A stretch of 64,000 nucleotides of DNA from JAFAHD01 sp963772515 (GTDB lineage Bacteria; Vulcanimicrobiota; Vulcanimicrobiia; Eremiobacterales; Eremiobacteraceae). The stretch lies in contig CAVYXC010000003.1 of the NCBI GenBank assembly GCA_963772515.1, positions 558,001 through 622,000 on the forward strand, written 5' to 3'. Of the stretch, positions 1 through 8,884 are shown in pieces (position 1 is the stretch's first letter; each line of letters begins with the position of its first letter). Position numbers and translations under genes: made by a program. A model generated the notes under the pieces. The model did no database searches. It had not been told where the DNA came from and was given only the letters and a program-made list of their open reading frames with translations.

Positions 1-2
1 TC

Positions 3-1829
3 GGCTCGTACATGCGCGAGCTGCGCGCCTTGTACGACAAGTACGGCTACAAAGCGGCGCTTTACGGTCATTTCGGGCAGGGCTGCATCCACTGCCGCGT
101 CAGTTTCGATCTCAATTCGCATGCCGGGATCGAGCGCTGGAAGTCGTTCTTGAACGAGGCAGCGCACATGATCCGGCGCTACGGCGGATCCCTCTCCGGC
201 GAACACGGGGATGGGCAGGCGCGCGCCAGTCTGCTGCCGATCATGTACGGCGAGGAGATCGTCGAGGCGTTCCAGACGTTCAAGCGCGTGTGGGATCCGC
301 AGGGCAAGATGAATCCCGGCAAAGTCGTCGATCCATATCCCGTCGATTCCAATCTGCGCGAGGGCCCGTACTACCGCCCGAATGAGCCTGCGACGCGTTT
401 CAGCTTCGCGCCGCACGATCGCGGCTCGTTCTCCTATGCGGTCAACCGCTGCGTCGGCGTCGGCAAATGCCGGCGCCAGGAAGCGGGCACGATGTGCCCC
501 TCGTATCGAGTCACGCGCGAAGAGCAGCACGCGACTCGCGGACGCGCCCGCCTGCTCTTCGAGATGCTGGAGGGTGCGCCGCTGCAGGATGGCTGGAGAT
601 CCGAAGCGGTCAAATCAGCGCTCGACCTGTGCCTCGCGTGCAAGGGCTGCAAGCACGATTGCCCCGTGAACGTCGACATGGCGACGTACAAGGCCGAGTT
701 CCTGTCGCACTATTACGAGGGGCGGCGACGGCCTGTTTGGGCCTACGCATTCGGGCTTATCCCGTGGTGGGCTCGCATCGGGTCGCGCCTCGCGCGACTC
801 GCAAACGCAGTCACGCAAGCGCCCGTGTTGTCCGGCATCGCCAAGGCTGCCGTGCGCATGGCTCCGCAGCGCCGCATTCCGCCGTTTTCGAGCCGATCGT
901 TCACCGCTTGGTACCGCGAGAATCGGTCCGAGGCGCGTCCAAACGCAGGCGCCGAGCGCGTCATGTTGTGGGTCGACACCTTCAACAACTATTTCCATGC
1001 TCGCACCGCCCGCCACGCGCTCGAGGTTCTGGAGGCTGCCGGCTATGATGTCGTCATCCCCAAGCGACATCTGTGCTGCGGCAGGCCGCTGTACGACTAC
1101 GGCATGCTTGATCTCGCACGAGTGCTGCTGCGCGAGATCATCGACGAATTGCGCGGGCAGATCGAGGCCGGAACCAAAGTGGTCGGCCTCGAGCCATCAT
1201 GCATCAGCGTCTTCAAAGATGAGATGCTCAATCTCTATCCGCACGACAAAGACGCGCGCCGGCTCAGCGAACAAGTCATGATGCTGGGTGACTTTCTCGC
1301 CGCCGATAAGTCGTGGACCGCTCCTGCCCTAGACGTGCGCGCTACGGTCCACGCGCACTGCCATCATAAATCGGTGCTCGGCACGCAGGGCGATCAAACG
1401 ATCCTCGCGCGCATGGGCGTCGAGACCCGCTGGCTTGACGACGGCTGCTGCGGCATGGCCGGTGCGTTCGGCTTTGAGGCGGGTGAGCACTACGACGTCT
1501 CTGTCAAAGCAGGCGAGCTCGCGTTTTTGCCCCACGTGCGCGAGACGCGACGGGACGAGCTGATCGTGAGCGACGGCTTCTCGTGCCGGGAGCAAGTCTC
1601 GCAGACCACTGATCGTCAGGCGCTTCACCTCGCGGACGTGATCTGGCTGGCGCAGCACCATCGCTCGAAGAAGCCGTTGGGCGAGTTGCCGGAGCAGCTC
1701 GCGATGCCGCTCGTCCGCGACCAGGTCGCGCGCGCGCGGCGCGACGCGTTGGGCATCCTCGGCATTTCCCTCGTCGCCGGCGCACTCGCCTTCGGTCTTT
1801 TCCGCGCGCTGCGCGGGAGAAAGCCATGA
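3..1829 (+). CDS. FAD/(Fe-S)-binding oxidoreductase, C-terminal part (cut by window edge)
   Basis: The frame is open to the first base of the window, so the N-terminal FAD-binding PCMH domain lies outside. What is seen, in order: the C-terminal half of an FAD-linked oxidase (GGSLSGEHGDGQ, then MNPGK), two 4Fe-4S ferredoxin-type clusters (CVGVGKCR...GTMCPSY and CLACKGCKHDCPVN), two cysteine-rich CCG-type domains (HLCCGRPLYDYG, DDGCCGMAGAFGF) and a C-terminal hydrophobic segment. Known relatives (GlcD/GlpC fusions, YdiJ-like D-2-hydroxyacid or D-lactate dehydrogenases) pass electrons from a hydroxyacid through flavin and Fe-S clusters to quinone. The exact substrate is not readable. The stop overlaps the next ATG by 4 bp, so the SDR gene is translationally coupled. 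Confidence 0.9.
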   Translation, partial: GSYMRELRALYDKYGYKAALYGHFGQGCIHCRVSFDLNSHAGIERWKSFLNEAAHMIRRYGGSLSGEHGDGQARASLLPIMYGEEIVEAFQTFKRVWDPQGKMNPGKVVDPYPVDSNLREGPYYRPNEPATRFSFAPHDRGSFSYAVNRCVGVGKCRRQEAGTMCPSYRVTREEQHATRGRARLLFEMLEGAPLQDGWRSEAVKSALDLCLACKGCKHDCPVNVDMATYKAEFLSHYYEGRRRPVWAYAFGLIPWWARIGSRLARLANAVTQAPVLSGIAKAAVRMAPQRRIPPFSSRSFTAWYRENRSEARPNAGAERVMLWVDTFNNYFHARTARHALEVLEAAGYDVVIPKRHLCCGRPLYDYGMLDLARVLLREIIDELRGQIEAGTKVVGLEPSCISVFKDEMLNLYPHDKDARRLSEQVMMLGDFLAADKSWTAPALDVRATVHAHCHHKSVLGTQGDQTILARMGVETRWLDDGCCGMAGAFGFEAGEHYDVSVKAGELAFLPHVRETRRDELIVSDGFSCREQVSQTTDRQALHLADVIWLAQHHRSKKPLGELPEQLAMPLVRDQVARARRDALGILGISLVAGALAFGLFRALRGRKP

Positions 1830-2815
1830 GCAAGGTCGCAGTCGTCACGGGAGCGTCGGCCGGTGTCGGCCGGGCGACCGCACGCGAGTTCGCGCAGCGG
1901 GGTTACGATGTCGGGTTAGTGGCCCGTGGCGAAGACGGGCTGCGCGCGGCTAAGAGTGAGATCGAGGCCCTCGGCAGACGAGCCGAGGCCGTGCATGCCG
2001 ACGTCGCAGACGGCGACGCGGTCGAGGCGGCCGCGGCTCGCATCGAAGATGCGCTCGGCCCGATCGACGTTTGGGTCAACAACGCATTCTCAAACGTCTT
2101 CGGCGAATTCCTGAACGTCACGCCGGACGAGTATCGGCGCATCACCGACGTGACATACCTCGGCTATGTCAACGGTACCCGGGCCGCGCTGCGGCGCATG
2201 CTTGCTCGCGACCACGGCACGGTCGTGCAAGTCGGCTCGGCGCTCGCCTATCGCAGCATCCCGCTGCAGGCGGCCTATTGCGGCGCCAAGGCCGCCATTC
2301 GGGGCTTCACCGATTCGCTGCGTAGCGAACTGCTCCATCGCGGCAGCGCGGTCAAGATCTCGATGGCGGTCCTCCCAGCCGTCAACACCCCGCAGTTCTC
2401 CTGGTGCCGCTCGAAGCTGCGCCGCAAAGCGCAACCCGTGCCGCCGATCTACCAGCCGGAAGTGATCGCGCGAGCGGTGGTCTGGCTTGCGGCGCATCCG
2501 CGGCGCGAGCTGCGAATAGGATGGTCGACGCTTAAGGCGCTGATCGCGCAGACGATCGCACCTGGGCTGGTCGATCATCTGCTCGCGAAGAGCGGTTATG
2601 CCTCGCAGCAGTACGACGGCATGGTTGCGCCCGATCGCCCGGACAATCTGGAGCACCCGCTGCCGGGCGATTGGGGCGCGCATGGCGATTTCGATGCGAG
2701 AGCGCGCGCGAAGAGCACGCAACTATGGCTCACGACGCATCCGCTCGCGCTCGCCGGGGCCGCGTTCTCCCTCGCTTCGCTGCTCGCGTTCGCAGCTCGC
2801 AAGGTCCGCCGCTAA
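1826..2815 (+). CDS. SDR family oxidoreductase with C-terminal membrane anchor
   Basis: Classical short-chain dehydrogenase. The nucleotide-binding TGASAGVG lies near residue 8, NNAFSN replaces the usual NNAG, and the YCGAK active site (Tyr and Lys) is near residue 150. It is longer (329 aa) than the usual 250. The extra C-terminal stretch ends in a hydrophobic segment followed by basic residues, suggesting membrane attachment. The ATGA overlap with the Fe-S oxidoreductase implies joint expression, and both gene products end in a membrane segment. The substrate is unknown. Confidence 0.88.
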   Translation: MSKVAVVTGASAGVGRATAREFAQRGYDVGLVARGEDGLRAAKSEIEALGRRAEAVHADVADGDAVEAAAARIEDALGPIDVWVNNAFSNVFGEFLNVTPDEYRRITDVTYLGYVNGTRAALRRMLARDHGTVVQVGSALAYRSIPLQAAYCGAKAAIRGFTDSLRSELLHRGSAVKISMAVLPAVNTPQFSWCRSKLRRKAQPVPPIYQPEVIARAVVWLAAHPRRELRIGWSTLKALIAQTIAPGLVDHLLAKSGYASQQYDGMVAPDRPDNLEHPLPGDWGAHGDFDARARAKSTQLWLTTHPLALAGAAFSLASLLAFAARKVRR

Positions 2816-3681
2816 TGCGCCGCTCGAGCCTGCTCCGCAGCATCCCGAAGCAGGCCGGCAAGCGCCGCCCGGCTGCGGCGCACGATCGCTGCGACGTCGC
2901 CCTTGTACAGCGAATCCGGCACGTGTTGCGAAAACACCTCAAGCACGAGCGGACCTCGATACCCAGCTTCGCGCAGTCCGTCCAAGAACGGACCGAAATC
3001 AAGCGAGCCGTCGCCGACGGGCAAGCGGTCGAGGAACGAACGCGGCCGGCGCCAGTCGGATACCTGCGCCAGAAAGATGCGGTCGCCGCAGCGGCCGATG
3101 CGAGGGCCCAAGCCGGCCTGCCCCTGCAGATTCCACGCGTCGGCGCACAATCCGAGCGCCGGATGACAGACCGCGTCGATCAGCTCGAGCGCATCTTCCA
3201 AGTTCCACACGAACGAATCTTCGTTCATCGCAAGCGGGTGCAGCGGTTCGAGCGCGAGACGCACGCCGAGCGCCGCAGCGCGCCGCGCCAGTTCAGCGTA
3301 GGCGTCAACCGTGCGGCAAAAGGCCCGCTCCACGTCGCCGTCGCGTGCGATTCCCGTGTTGAGCACGAAGACCGCGTCAGGCAGCGAAGGTGCGCACGCG
3401 TCGAGGGTAGACGCGAAGGCACGCATGCGAGCGTCGAAATCGGCCGGTTCCGGCGCGAGATGCGTGGGGAACAACGCGTGGACGTCGGCTTGGAAAGAGC
3501 ATACGGTCAGCCCGTGGCGCGCCGGCAGTTGCAATTGCTCGCGGCGCCGGCCCACGTCCTTGTCCAGTTTGTGTTCCCAGATCTCGATCGCGTTCGCGCC
3601 GAGTCCGCTGTAGCGCGCGACGTCTTCTTCGAACGTCCACGGCAGCGTCGTCACCTGGCTGATCCCGAATTCCCAATCCAT
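2812..3681 (-). CDS. Sugar phosphate isomerase/epimerase family protein (xylose isomerase-like TIM barrel)
   Basis: A 289-aa AP-endonuclease-2 / xylose-isomerase-like barrel. Visible pieces are an early WEHK strand end, LALEPLHP (a metal-binding Glu candidate), LGLCADAWN, GDGSLDFGPFLDGL and a late LVLEVFS (second Glu). These match the divalent-metal ligand pattern of IolE/YcjR-type isomerases. I chose the ATG giving MDWEFGIS; an upstream ATG (MGKILSA, 3702) would overlap the start of the divergent SDR gene. The stop overlaps the stop of the upstream SDR gene, so those two are convergent. Confidence 0.8.
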   Translation of the reverse strand: MDWEFGISQVTTLPWTFEEDVARYSGLGANAIEIWEHKLDKDVGRRREQLQLPARHGLTVCSFQADVHALFPTHLAPEPADFDARMRAFASTLDACAPSLPDAVFVLNTGIARDGDVERAFCRTVDAYAELARRAAALGVRLALEPLHPLAMNEDSFVWNLEDALELIDAVCHPALGLCADAWNLQGQAGLGPRIGRCGDRIFLAQVSDWRRPRSFLDRLPVGDGSLDFGPFLDGLREAGYRGPLVLEVFSQHVPDSLYKGDVAAIVRRSRAALAGLLRDAAEQARAAH

Positions 3682-3700
3682 CGCAGAAAGGATTTTACCC

Positions 3701-4519
3701 ATGGCGAGTGATGTCAAAGCCGACGTCCATAAAGACGATCTGCGCGTCGATCTCTCCGGCCGCACGGCGATCGTCACCGGCGCCGCCACCGGAATCGGCA
3801 GCGCCATCGCGGCTCGTTTCGGGCAGTCAGGGGCCAATGTCGTCGTCGATTACCATACTGAGAAAGGCCGCGCCGACGCCGAGAAAGTCATCCAGGCTAT
3901 CCGTCGCGGCGGCGGCAGCGGCGACCTCGTGCGCGCCGACGTGACCCGCGAAGAAGATGCCGAACGGCTCGTCCACGCCGCGCGCGAGCGCTTCGGGAGC
4001 CTCGATATATTGGTGAATAATGCCGGAATCGAGGAGAGCCATCCGGTCGTCGAGATGCCGCTCGAAGTCTGGGAGCGCATCATACGCATCAACTTGACCG
4101 GCAGCTTCCTATGCGCGCGCGCAGCCGCGCGCGCCATGATCGCGGGCGGCCATGGCGGACGGATCATCAACATCTCGTCGGTGCACGAAGACCTTGCCAT
4201 GCCGAACAACGCCGCGTACTGCGCGTCGAAGGGCGGCATGCGCCTTTTCATGCGAACGCTTGCGCTCGAACTCGCCCCGCACGGCATCACCGTCAACGAT
4301 ATCGCTCCGGGCGCGATCGCGACGCGGATCAATCGCGATGTCAGGCAGGACCCGAAAGATCGCGAGGAGCTCTTGCATGAGATCCCGTTGCGCCGCATCG
4401 GCGATCCCGATGAGGTCGCCGGCCTTGCTGCCTATCTCGCATCGCGCGCCGCGTCGTATGTGACCGGCGCGACGTACGTCATCGACGGAGGCTTGCTGCG
4501 GTACACCAAGGGCCTTTGA
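3701..4519 (+). CDS. SDR family oxidoreductase, glucose 1-dehydrogenase-like
   Basis: A 272-aa classical SDR: GAATGIGSA cofactor loop near residue 30, NNAGIEES, catalytic Ser in NISSVHE, YCASK active site, and the C-terminal YVTGATYVIDGG typical of glucose/ribitol dehydrogenases. An AGAAAGGA ribosome site stands 8 nt before the ATG. The loop after strand 2 reads VVDYHTEK, which does not decide between NAD and NADP. The following glycosidase starts on a TTG inside this gene's stop (TTGA), suggesting a small carbohydrate operon. Confidence 0.88.
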   Translation: MASDVKADVHKDDLRVDLSGRTAIVTGAATGIGSAIAARFGQSGANVVVDYHTEKGRADAEKVIQAIRRGGGSGDLVRADVTREEDAERLVHAARERFGSLDILVNNAGIEESHPVVEMPLEVWERIIRINLTGSFLCARAAARAMIAGGHGGRIINISSVHEDLAMPNNAAYCASKGGMRLFMRTLALELAPHGITVNDIAPGAIATRINRDVRQDPKDREELLHEIPLRRIGDPDEVAGLAAYLASRAASYVTGATYVIDGGLLRYTKGL

Positions 4520-6900
4520 AGCCGCGCGTCCGCTCGGATGGCGCCTACGAAGCTCCGGACGGGAGTCTCGCAGCGGGGGCCACGCTCGGGGGACCCGCCT
4601 TGTCGGTCAAGCTGCTCGCCAACGGCGCTATCGATTGCGTGCATTCCATCGCCGCCGGCGGCAATCTGATCACTGGTTTTGACGTCTACCACTTCGATGG
4701 GTCAAGCGGTCTGCGCTTGGCTCCTCGCCACAGCCGGTTCATCTTACGGCCGGAGTGCCAGATACATCGATACCGGCTTGCGGAACGAGTCGAAGTGGCG
4801 CGGACGACGTTTGTCGCCGGCGACCCCGAAGCAGCGCCGGTCTGCTATGTCTTCGTGCGCATCAGGAACGGCGGTCACGACGACGCCTATTTCGACACGA
4901 TCGGCGTGGCGCGGCTGAAGAGCTCGTTCACCGACGATGTCGAGGCGCGCTGGGATGAGGGGGCGCACGCCTTGCTCGTACGGGATTGCAAACGGTCGGG
5001 GCGTTCGCGCGCGATCATCTCGTCGGTTCGGCCGGCGTCGTGGACGGTCACAGAAGACCATGCGAGGGTCGTCGCGGATCGCTGGCCTGGTCCGTTTGCG
5101 ATGACGGCCCACGTGGGCGGCGTCGATCCGCTCGCCGTCTTCCACATCCGCACCGTCGTCCGAGCGCGCTCCTCCGCGACTTTCTGGTTCGGCATCGCAC
5201 CGCTTCCAGACGGAAACGACGCTGTTGGGAGCATCGTGCGCTGTCCATCCGCCGCAGCGGCGCTGTCCGCGACGCAGACGCGCTTCCGCGCGCTGCTGGA
5301 CCGCACGATCGTGCTCACACCGGTGGCCGAGATAGACCTTGGCGTGCACTGGGCCAAAGCGAACATGATCCGAACCATGCGTCACGCTCCGACGGGCCCG
5401 GGCTTCACGAACGACCCCGTGAATTCGACCGCCTGCGTCGGCCGCGATGCAGCGTGGTTCGTCCACGGGTGCGATTGGCTCGCGCCGGACTTCTCACGTG
5501 CGCTGCTGCGCCAATTCGCGGCGCGGCAAGAGCGAGACGGCAAGATCGTCGAGTTCTTCGATCTGCGCGATGGCAGCACGTGCGACGATGGGCTGAACGT
5601 CAACGACAACACCCCGTTGTTCGTTCTCGCGGTGTGGCATCATGCGCTTGCGACCGGCGACCGCTCGTTCCTCGAGGAGCTCTACCCGGCCGCTCGGCGG
5701 GCCGTGGAACAACTGCTCCGCAATCGCGATGAACGCGGTTTGGTGCGCTGCTCGAGCGACGGCACCGGCGCACGGGGCATCGTCGGCTGGCGGAATATCA
5801 TCGACGGGTATCGCATCTCCGGCGCGACGACCGAGATCAACAGCGAGGTCTTTGCGGCGCTGCATAAAATGTCTGCGCTTGCGCGCATCGCCGGCGACCG
5901 GTCGGCCGCGCAGCGCTTCGAGGACGAGGCGAGCGCTCTTCGTCTGGCGATCGAACTGCATCTACGCAATCCCCGCAATGGGCTGTACCTTCTCGCGATC
6001 GACATCGATGGCGGCAAGCGGACCGAGATCTCTTCGGACTTGGTCTTCCCAGCCATTTTCGGCATCGCCGACGATCGCACGAGCGCGCGCATCATCCAGC
6101 GTCTGCGCGAAGACGATTTTTGGACGGATGCCGGCGTGCGGACAGTGCCGCGTGATGCGCCCGAATACGGACCGGTGCACGGCAAAGGGCTGCTCGGCGG
6201 CGTGTGGGTCGGCGCCACCTGCTGGCTCGCGTTTGCGGCGGCGCGTTTCGCGCCCGAGATGATGGTCGAAGCGCTCCAAAAGATGTCCGCGCATTATGCG
6301 CGCGATCCCACGAGGTACAACACGGTACCCGGCGAGTTCTCGGAATGGTTGCATGGCGAAACGCTGGTCAACCAAGGCATGATGCTGTCGCCGTGGTTCC
6401 CGCCGCGCTATGTCTGGGCCGCGCTCGAAGGCGCGTGCGGATTGGAGCTAACCACTGGCGGCCTGCGCATCGACCCGCGGCTTCCGGCAAACTGGTCGTG
6501 GCTCGCAGTGCGCAACGTTCCCTTGCATGGCGCCCCGTTGGCATGGTTCGTCGTTCGAACCGACGCTGCGCGCCTATACGCCACGAGGCCGGTGGCGAGT
6601 TCGTTGCCGGTCGAGCTGTACGATCGCGATATCACGGACCAGGTGACGGTCCAGGGCGAGGGCTTGGTCACAGTCGCCTTCGCCCGCAGGCGCGGCGCCG
6701 TCGTCTTGGTGGCCAATCGCACCGGACATACCGCTCGAGTCGCGCTCGTGCGCAACGGAGCGCTCGCCGGGCTGTCTGCTCGCCGTCGTTACGACGCTTT
6801 GTGCGGCATGTGGAAAGACGAATTGGCCGGCGACGACGAGCTCTGGCGCACGATTCTGCCGCAAGGGATGTTCGCGCTGATCGAGTTTGAACGAGATTAG
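4516..6900 (+). CDS. Six-hairpin (alpha/alpha)6 glycosidase-like protein, paralogue 1
   Basis: A 794-aa protein with an N-terminal beta-sandwich-like region (to about residue 260), a helical (alpha/alpha)6 catalytic-type domain (about 270-660) and a C-terminal beta region. Conserved blocks shared with the second copy at 18.3 kb are RDAAWFV, GCDW, NVNDNTPLFVLAV, TEIN, FWTDAGVRT, LLGGVW and FSEWLHGE. The acidic residues in RDAAWF, TEIN and FSEW are candidates for catalysis. The architecture resembles amylo-alpha-1,6-glucosidase, GH94 and GH63 relatives, but no family can be assigned safely. No signal peptide is visible, so it is probably cytoplasmic. The TTG start overlaps the SDR stop. Confidence 0.75.
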   Translation: MKPRVRSDGAYEAPDGSLAAGATLGGPALSVKLLANGAIDCVHSIAAGGNLITGFDVYHFDGSSGLRLAPRHSRFILRPECQIHRYRLAERVEVARTTFVAGDPEAAPVCYVFVRIRNGGHDDAYFDTIGVARLKSSFTDDVEARWDEGAHALLVRDCKRSGRSRAIISSVRPASWTVTEDHARVVADRWPGPFAMTAHVGGVDPLAVFHIRTVVRARSSATFWFGIAPLPDGNDAVGSIVRCPSAAAALSATQTRFRALLDRTIVLTPVAEIDLGVHWAKANMIRTMRHAPTGPGFTNDPVNSTACVGRDAAWFVHGCDWLAPDFSRALLRQFAARQERDGKIVEFFDLRDGSTCDDGLNVNDNTPLFVLAVWHHALATGDRSFLEELYPAARRAVEQLLRNRDERGLVRCSSDGTGARGIVGWRNIIDGYRISGATTEINSEVFAALHKMSALARIAGDRSAAQRFEDEASALRLAIELHLRNPRNGLYLLAIDIDGGKRTEISSDLVFPAIFGIADDRTSARIIQRLREDDFWTDAGVRTVPRDAPEYGPVHGKGLLGGVWVGATCWLAFAAARFAPEMMVEALQKMSAHYARDPTRYNTVPGEFSEWLHGETLVNQGMMLSPWFPPRYVWAALEGACGLELTTGGLRIDPRLPANWSWLAVRNVPLHGAPLAWFVVRTDAARLYATRPVASSLPVELYDRDITDQVTVQGEGLVTVAFARRRGAVVLVANRTGHTARVALVRNGALAGLSARRRYDALCGMWKDELAGDDELWRTILPQGMFALIEFERD

Positions 6901-6937
6901 AGGTGGCGGCCCTGCGCCGGCCTTAAAGCAGCGTCCG

Positions 6938-7951
6938 ATGATGCGCAGGCGCTCGGGGGGCGGCCTCGTGCGGCTTGAGCCGGCGGAGGCTCGTCAGGTC
7001 GAGCGGCTCCCGCAAGGCACGGGTTGGCAGTACGAGCCGAAGTGGGATGGATTCCGCTGTCTGGCGTTCAAACGCGGCGCCGCCGTCGAACTACGCTCGA
7101 AATCTGACAAGCAGCTCGACCGCTACTTCCCGGAAGTCGTCGAGGCGCTGCGCGCGCTTCGTCTGAACACCTGCGTGCTCGACGGCGAGCTCGTCATCCG
7201 CGACGGCAACCGTTCGGATTTCGACGAGCTCTTGGCGCGCATCCATCCGGCGCAAAGCCGCGTGCGCATGCTGGCGCGCGAGCACCCCGCACATTTCATC
7301 GTGTTCGACATCCTCGCCGACTCCCCGGCAGGCGGCGGATTGGACGGCAAGCCGCTAAGTGAGCGCCGCAAACATCTGGAAGCCGTGGCCAAGGCGCACT
7401 TCAAAAAGAACAGGCTCATCGAGCTTTCGCCGGTCACGACCAGCCGGACACTGGCGGCTCGCTGGCTGCGCACGCGCGGCGCACGCGACGGCGTGGTCGC
7501 CAAGTTGCTCGATCAACCGTACCGCTCGGGTTCGCGCGACTCGATGGTGAAGATCAAGCGCAAGCGCACGGCCGATTGCGTGGTCGGCGGCTTTCGCTAC
7601 GCCTCGAAAGGGAAGCAAGTCGGCTCGCTCCTGCTGGGGTTGTACGATCGGGCGGGAAAGCTCAATCACGTCGGTTTTATGTCGGGAATACGCGACAACG
7701 AGCGCGCGGCGTTGACCAAAAGACTCGAAGCACTGGTCGGCGGCGAAGGTTTTACCGGCGCGAAGCCGGGCGGTCCCAGCCGTTGGAGCACGAAGCGCAG
7801 CGAGCTGTGGGAACCGTTGCGCACGCGTCTGGTCGTCGAGGTCGAATTCGACCACGTGACCGGCGACCGGTTCCGGCACGGCACGCGCTTCGTGCGCTGG
7901 CGCCCCGACAAGGCGCCGAGGCAATGCACGATCGAGCAGTTACGCCGATGA
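6938..7951 (+). CDS. ATP-dependent DNA ligase, LigC/LigD-ligase type (module 1)
   Basis: Nucleotidyltransferase domain with the adenylated lysine in YEPKWDGFR (motif I), then LDGELVI (motif III), VFDIL, DGVVAKLLD (motif IV) and KIKRKRTADCVVGG (motif V), followed by an OB-fold domain ending in FVRWRPDK. About 337 aa, the size of a single-domain LigC or the ligase half of LigD. It acts on nicks in repair or NHEJ. An in-frame TTG at 6887 inside the glycosidase is an alternative start. The stop overlaps the polymerase ATG (ATGA), so the ligase and polymerase are coupled. Confidence 0.9.
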   Translation: MMRRRSGGGLVRLEPAEARQVERLPQGTGWQYEPKWDGFRCLAFKRGAAVELRSKSDKQLDRYFPEVVEALRALRLNTCVLDGELVIRDGNRSDFDELLARIHPAQSRVRMLAREHPAHFIVFDILADSPAGGGLDGKPLSERRKHLEAVAKAHFKKNRLIELSPVTTSRTLAARWLRTRGARDGVVAKLLDQPYRSGSRDSMVKIKRKRTADCVVGGFRYASKGKQVGSLLLGLYDRAGKLNHVGFMSGIRDNERAALTKRLEALVGGEGFTGAKPGGPSRWSTKRSELWEPLRTRLVVEVEFDHVTGDRFRHGTRFVRWRPDKAPRQCTIEQLRR

Positions 7952-8871
7952 AGATCCCATGCGCCAAGAACGAGTGCTCGCTGACCGTCGGCGTGCGGGC
8001 GGTGCAGCTCACCAATCTGAGCAAGGTGTTCTGGCCGAAGTTGCGGATCACCAAGGGCGATCTGCTCCAGTATTATGCGGACGTCGCAGCCGTGCTATTG
8101 CCTCACCTTCACGATCGCGCGATGGTCATGAAGCGCTATCCCAACGGCGTCGGCAAACCGTTCTTCTTCATGAAGCGTATCCCGCAGCCTCACCCCGACT
8201 GGATCGGGACCTGTCGCATCGAGCACGACTCGGGCAACGTCATCGATTTCCCGATGATCCAAGATCTCGCGTCGCTGCTATGGGTGATCAATCTCGGGTG
8301 CGTCGACCTCAATCAGTGGTATGCGACCTGCGATGACGTCGATCGACCGGATTACCTCCATTTCGATCTCGACCCAGTGCCGGGCGCCGGCTTCGACGAC
8401 GTGTGCGAGACCGCGCTGGTCGTGCGCTCCGCCCTCGAGGGCCTCGACATGCCCGCGTATGCGAAGACGACCGGCTCGCGCGGCATCCACGTCTACGTGC
8501 CGATCGTGCGCGGCCCGGTGCAAAAGCAGGTGTGGACCTTCGCCAAAGCGCTGGCGCTCAGCCTGGCCAAGGCCTACCCGAAACTCATCACCGCCGAGTA
8601 CCGCGTCTCGAAGCGCCCGCATGGCAGAGTGCTCGTCGATTACAATCAAAATGCGTGGGGCCGGACGCTGGCCTCGATCTATTCCGTGCGCCCCACCCCA
8701 CACGCCACGGTTTCGACGCCGGTGAGCTGGCGCGAGATCGAGCGCGGCATCGCGATCGAGGACTTCACGATCCGCAATGTTCCCGCTCGCGTGCGCCGTC
8801 TCGGCGATCTGTGGAAGCCGATGCTGGCGCGACGCGGCCGCGTGCGGCTCGACAAGTTCGTGGACCGCTGA
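7948..8871 (+). CDS. LigD-type primase-polymerase (NHEJ polymerase), module 1
   Basis: A 307-aa stand-alone archaeo-eukaryotic primase domain of the LigD-Pol family. Seen: LTNLSKVFWP near the start, catalytic HFDLDP, nucleotide-binding TTGSRGIHVYVPI and the third acidic site VLVDYNQN. It lacks the phosphoesterase domain that its neighbour on the other strand carries. Known relatives fill or extend double-strand break ends with ribonucleotides. I chose the ATG that overlaps the ligase stop because homology begins there; the open frame upstream runs through the ligase gene out of frame. Confidence 0.9.
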   Translation: MKIPCAKNECSLTVGVRAVQLTNLSKVFWPKLRITKGDLLQYYADVAAVLLPHLHDRAMVMKRYPNGVGKPFFFMKRIPQPHPDWIGTCRIEHDSGNVIDFPMIQDLASLLWVINLGCVDLNQWYATCDDVDRPDYLHFDLDPVPGAGFDDVCETALVVRSALEGLDMPAYAKTTGSRGIHVYVPIVRGPVQKQVWTFAKALALSLAKAYPKLITAEYRVSKRPHGRVLVDYNQNAWGRTLASIYSVRPTPHATVSTPVSWREIERGIAIEDFTIRNVPARVRRLGDLWKPMLARRGRVRLDKFVDR

Positions 8872-8884
8872 ACCAGCGCAAAAT

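Noticed and set aside
7576..7947. N-terminal extension of the stand-alone polymerase
   Set aside because: It lies out of frame inside the ligase gene and is arginine-rich; the ATGA overlap gives the natural start.
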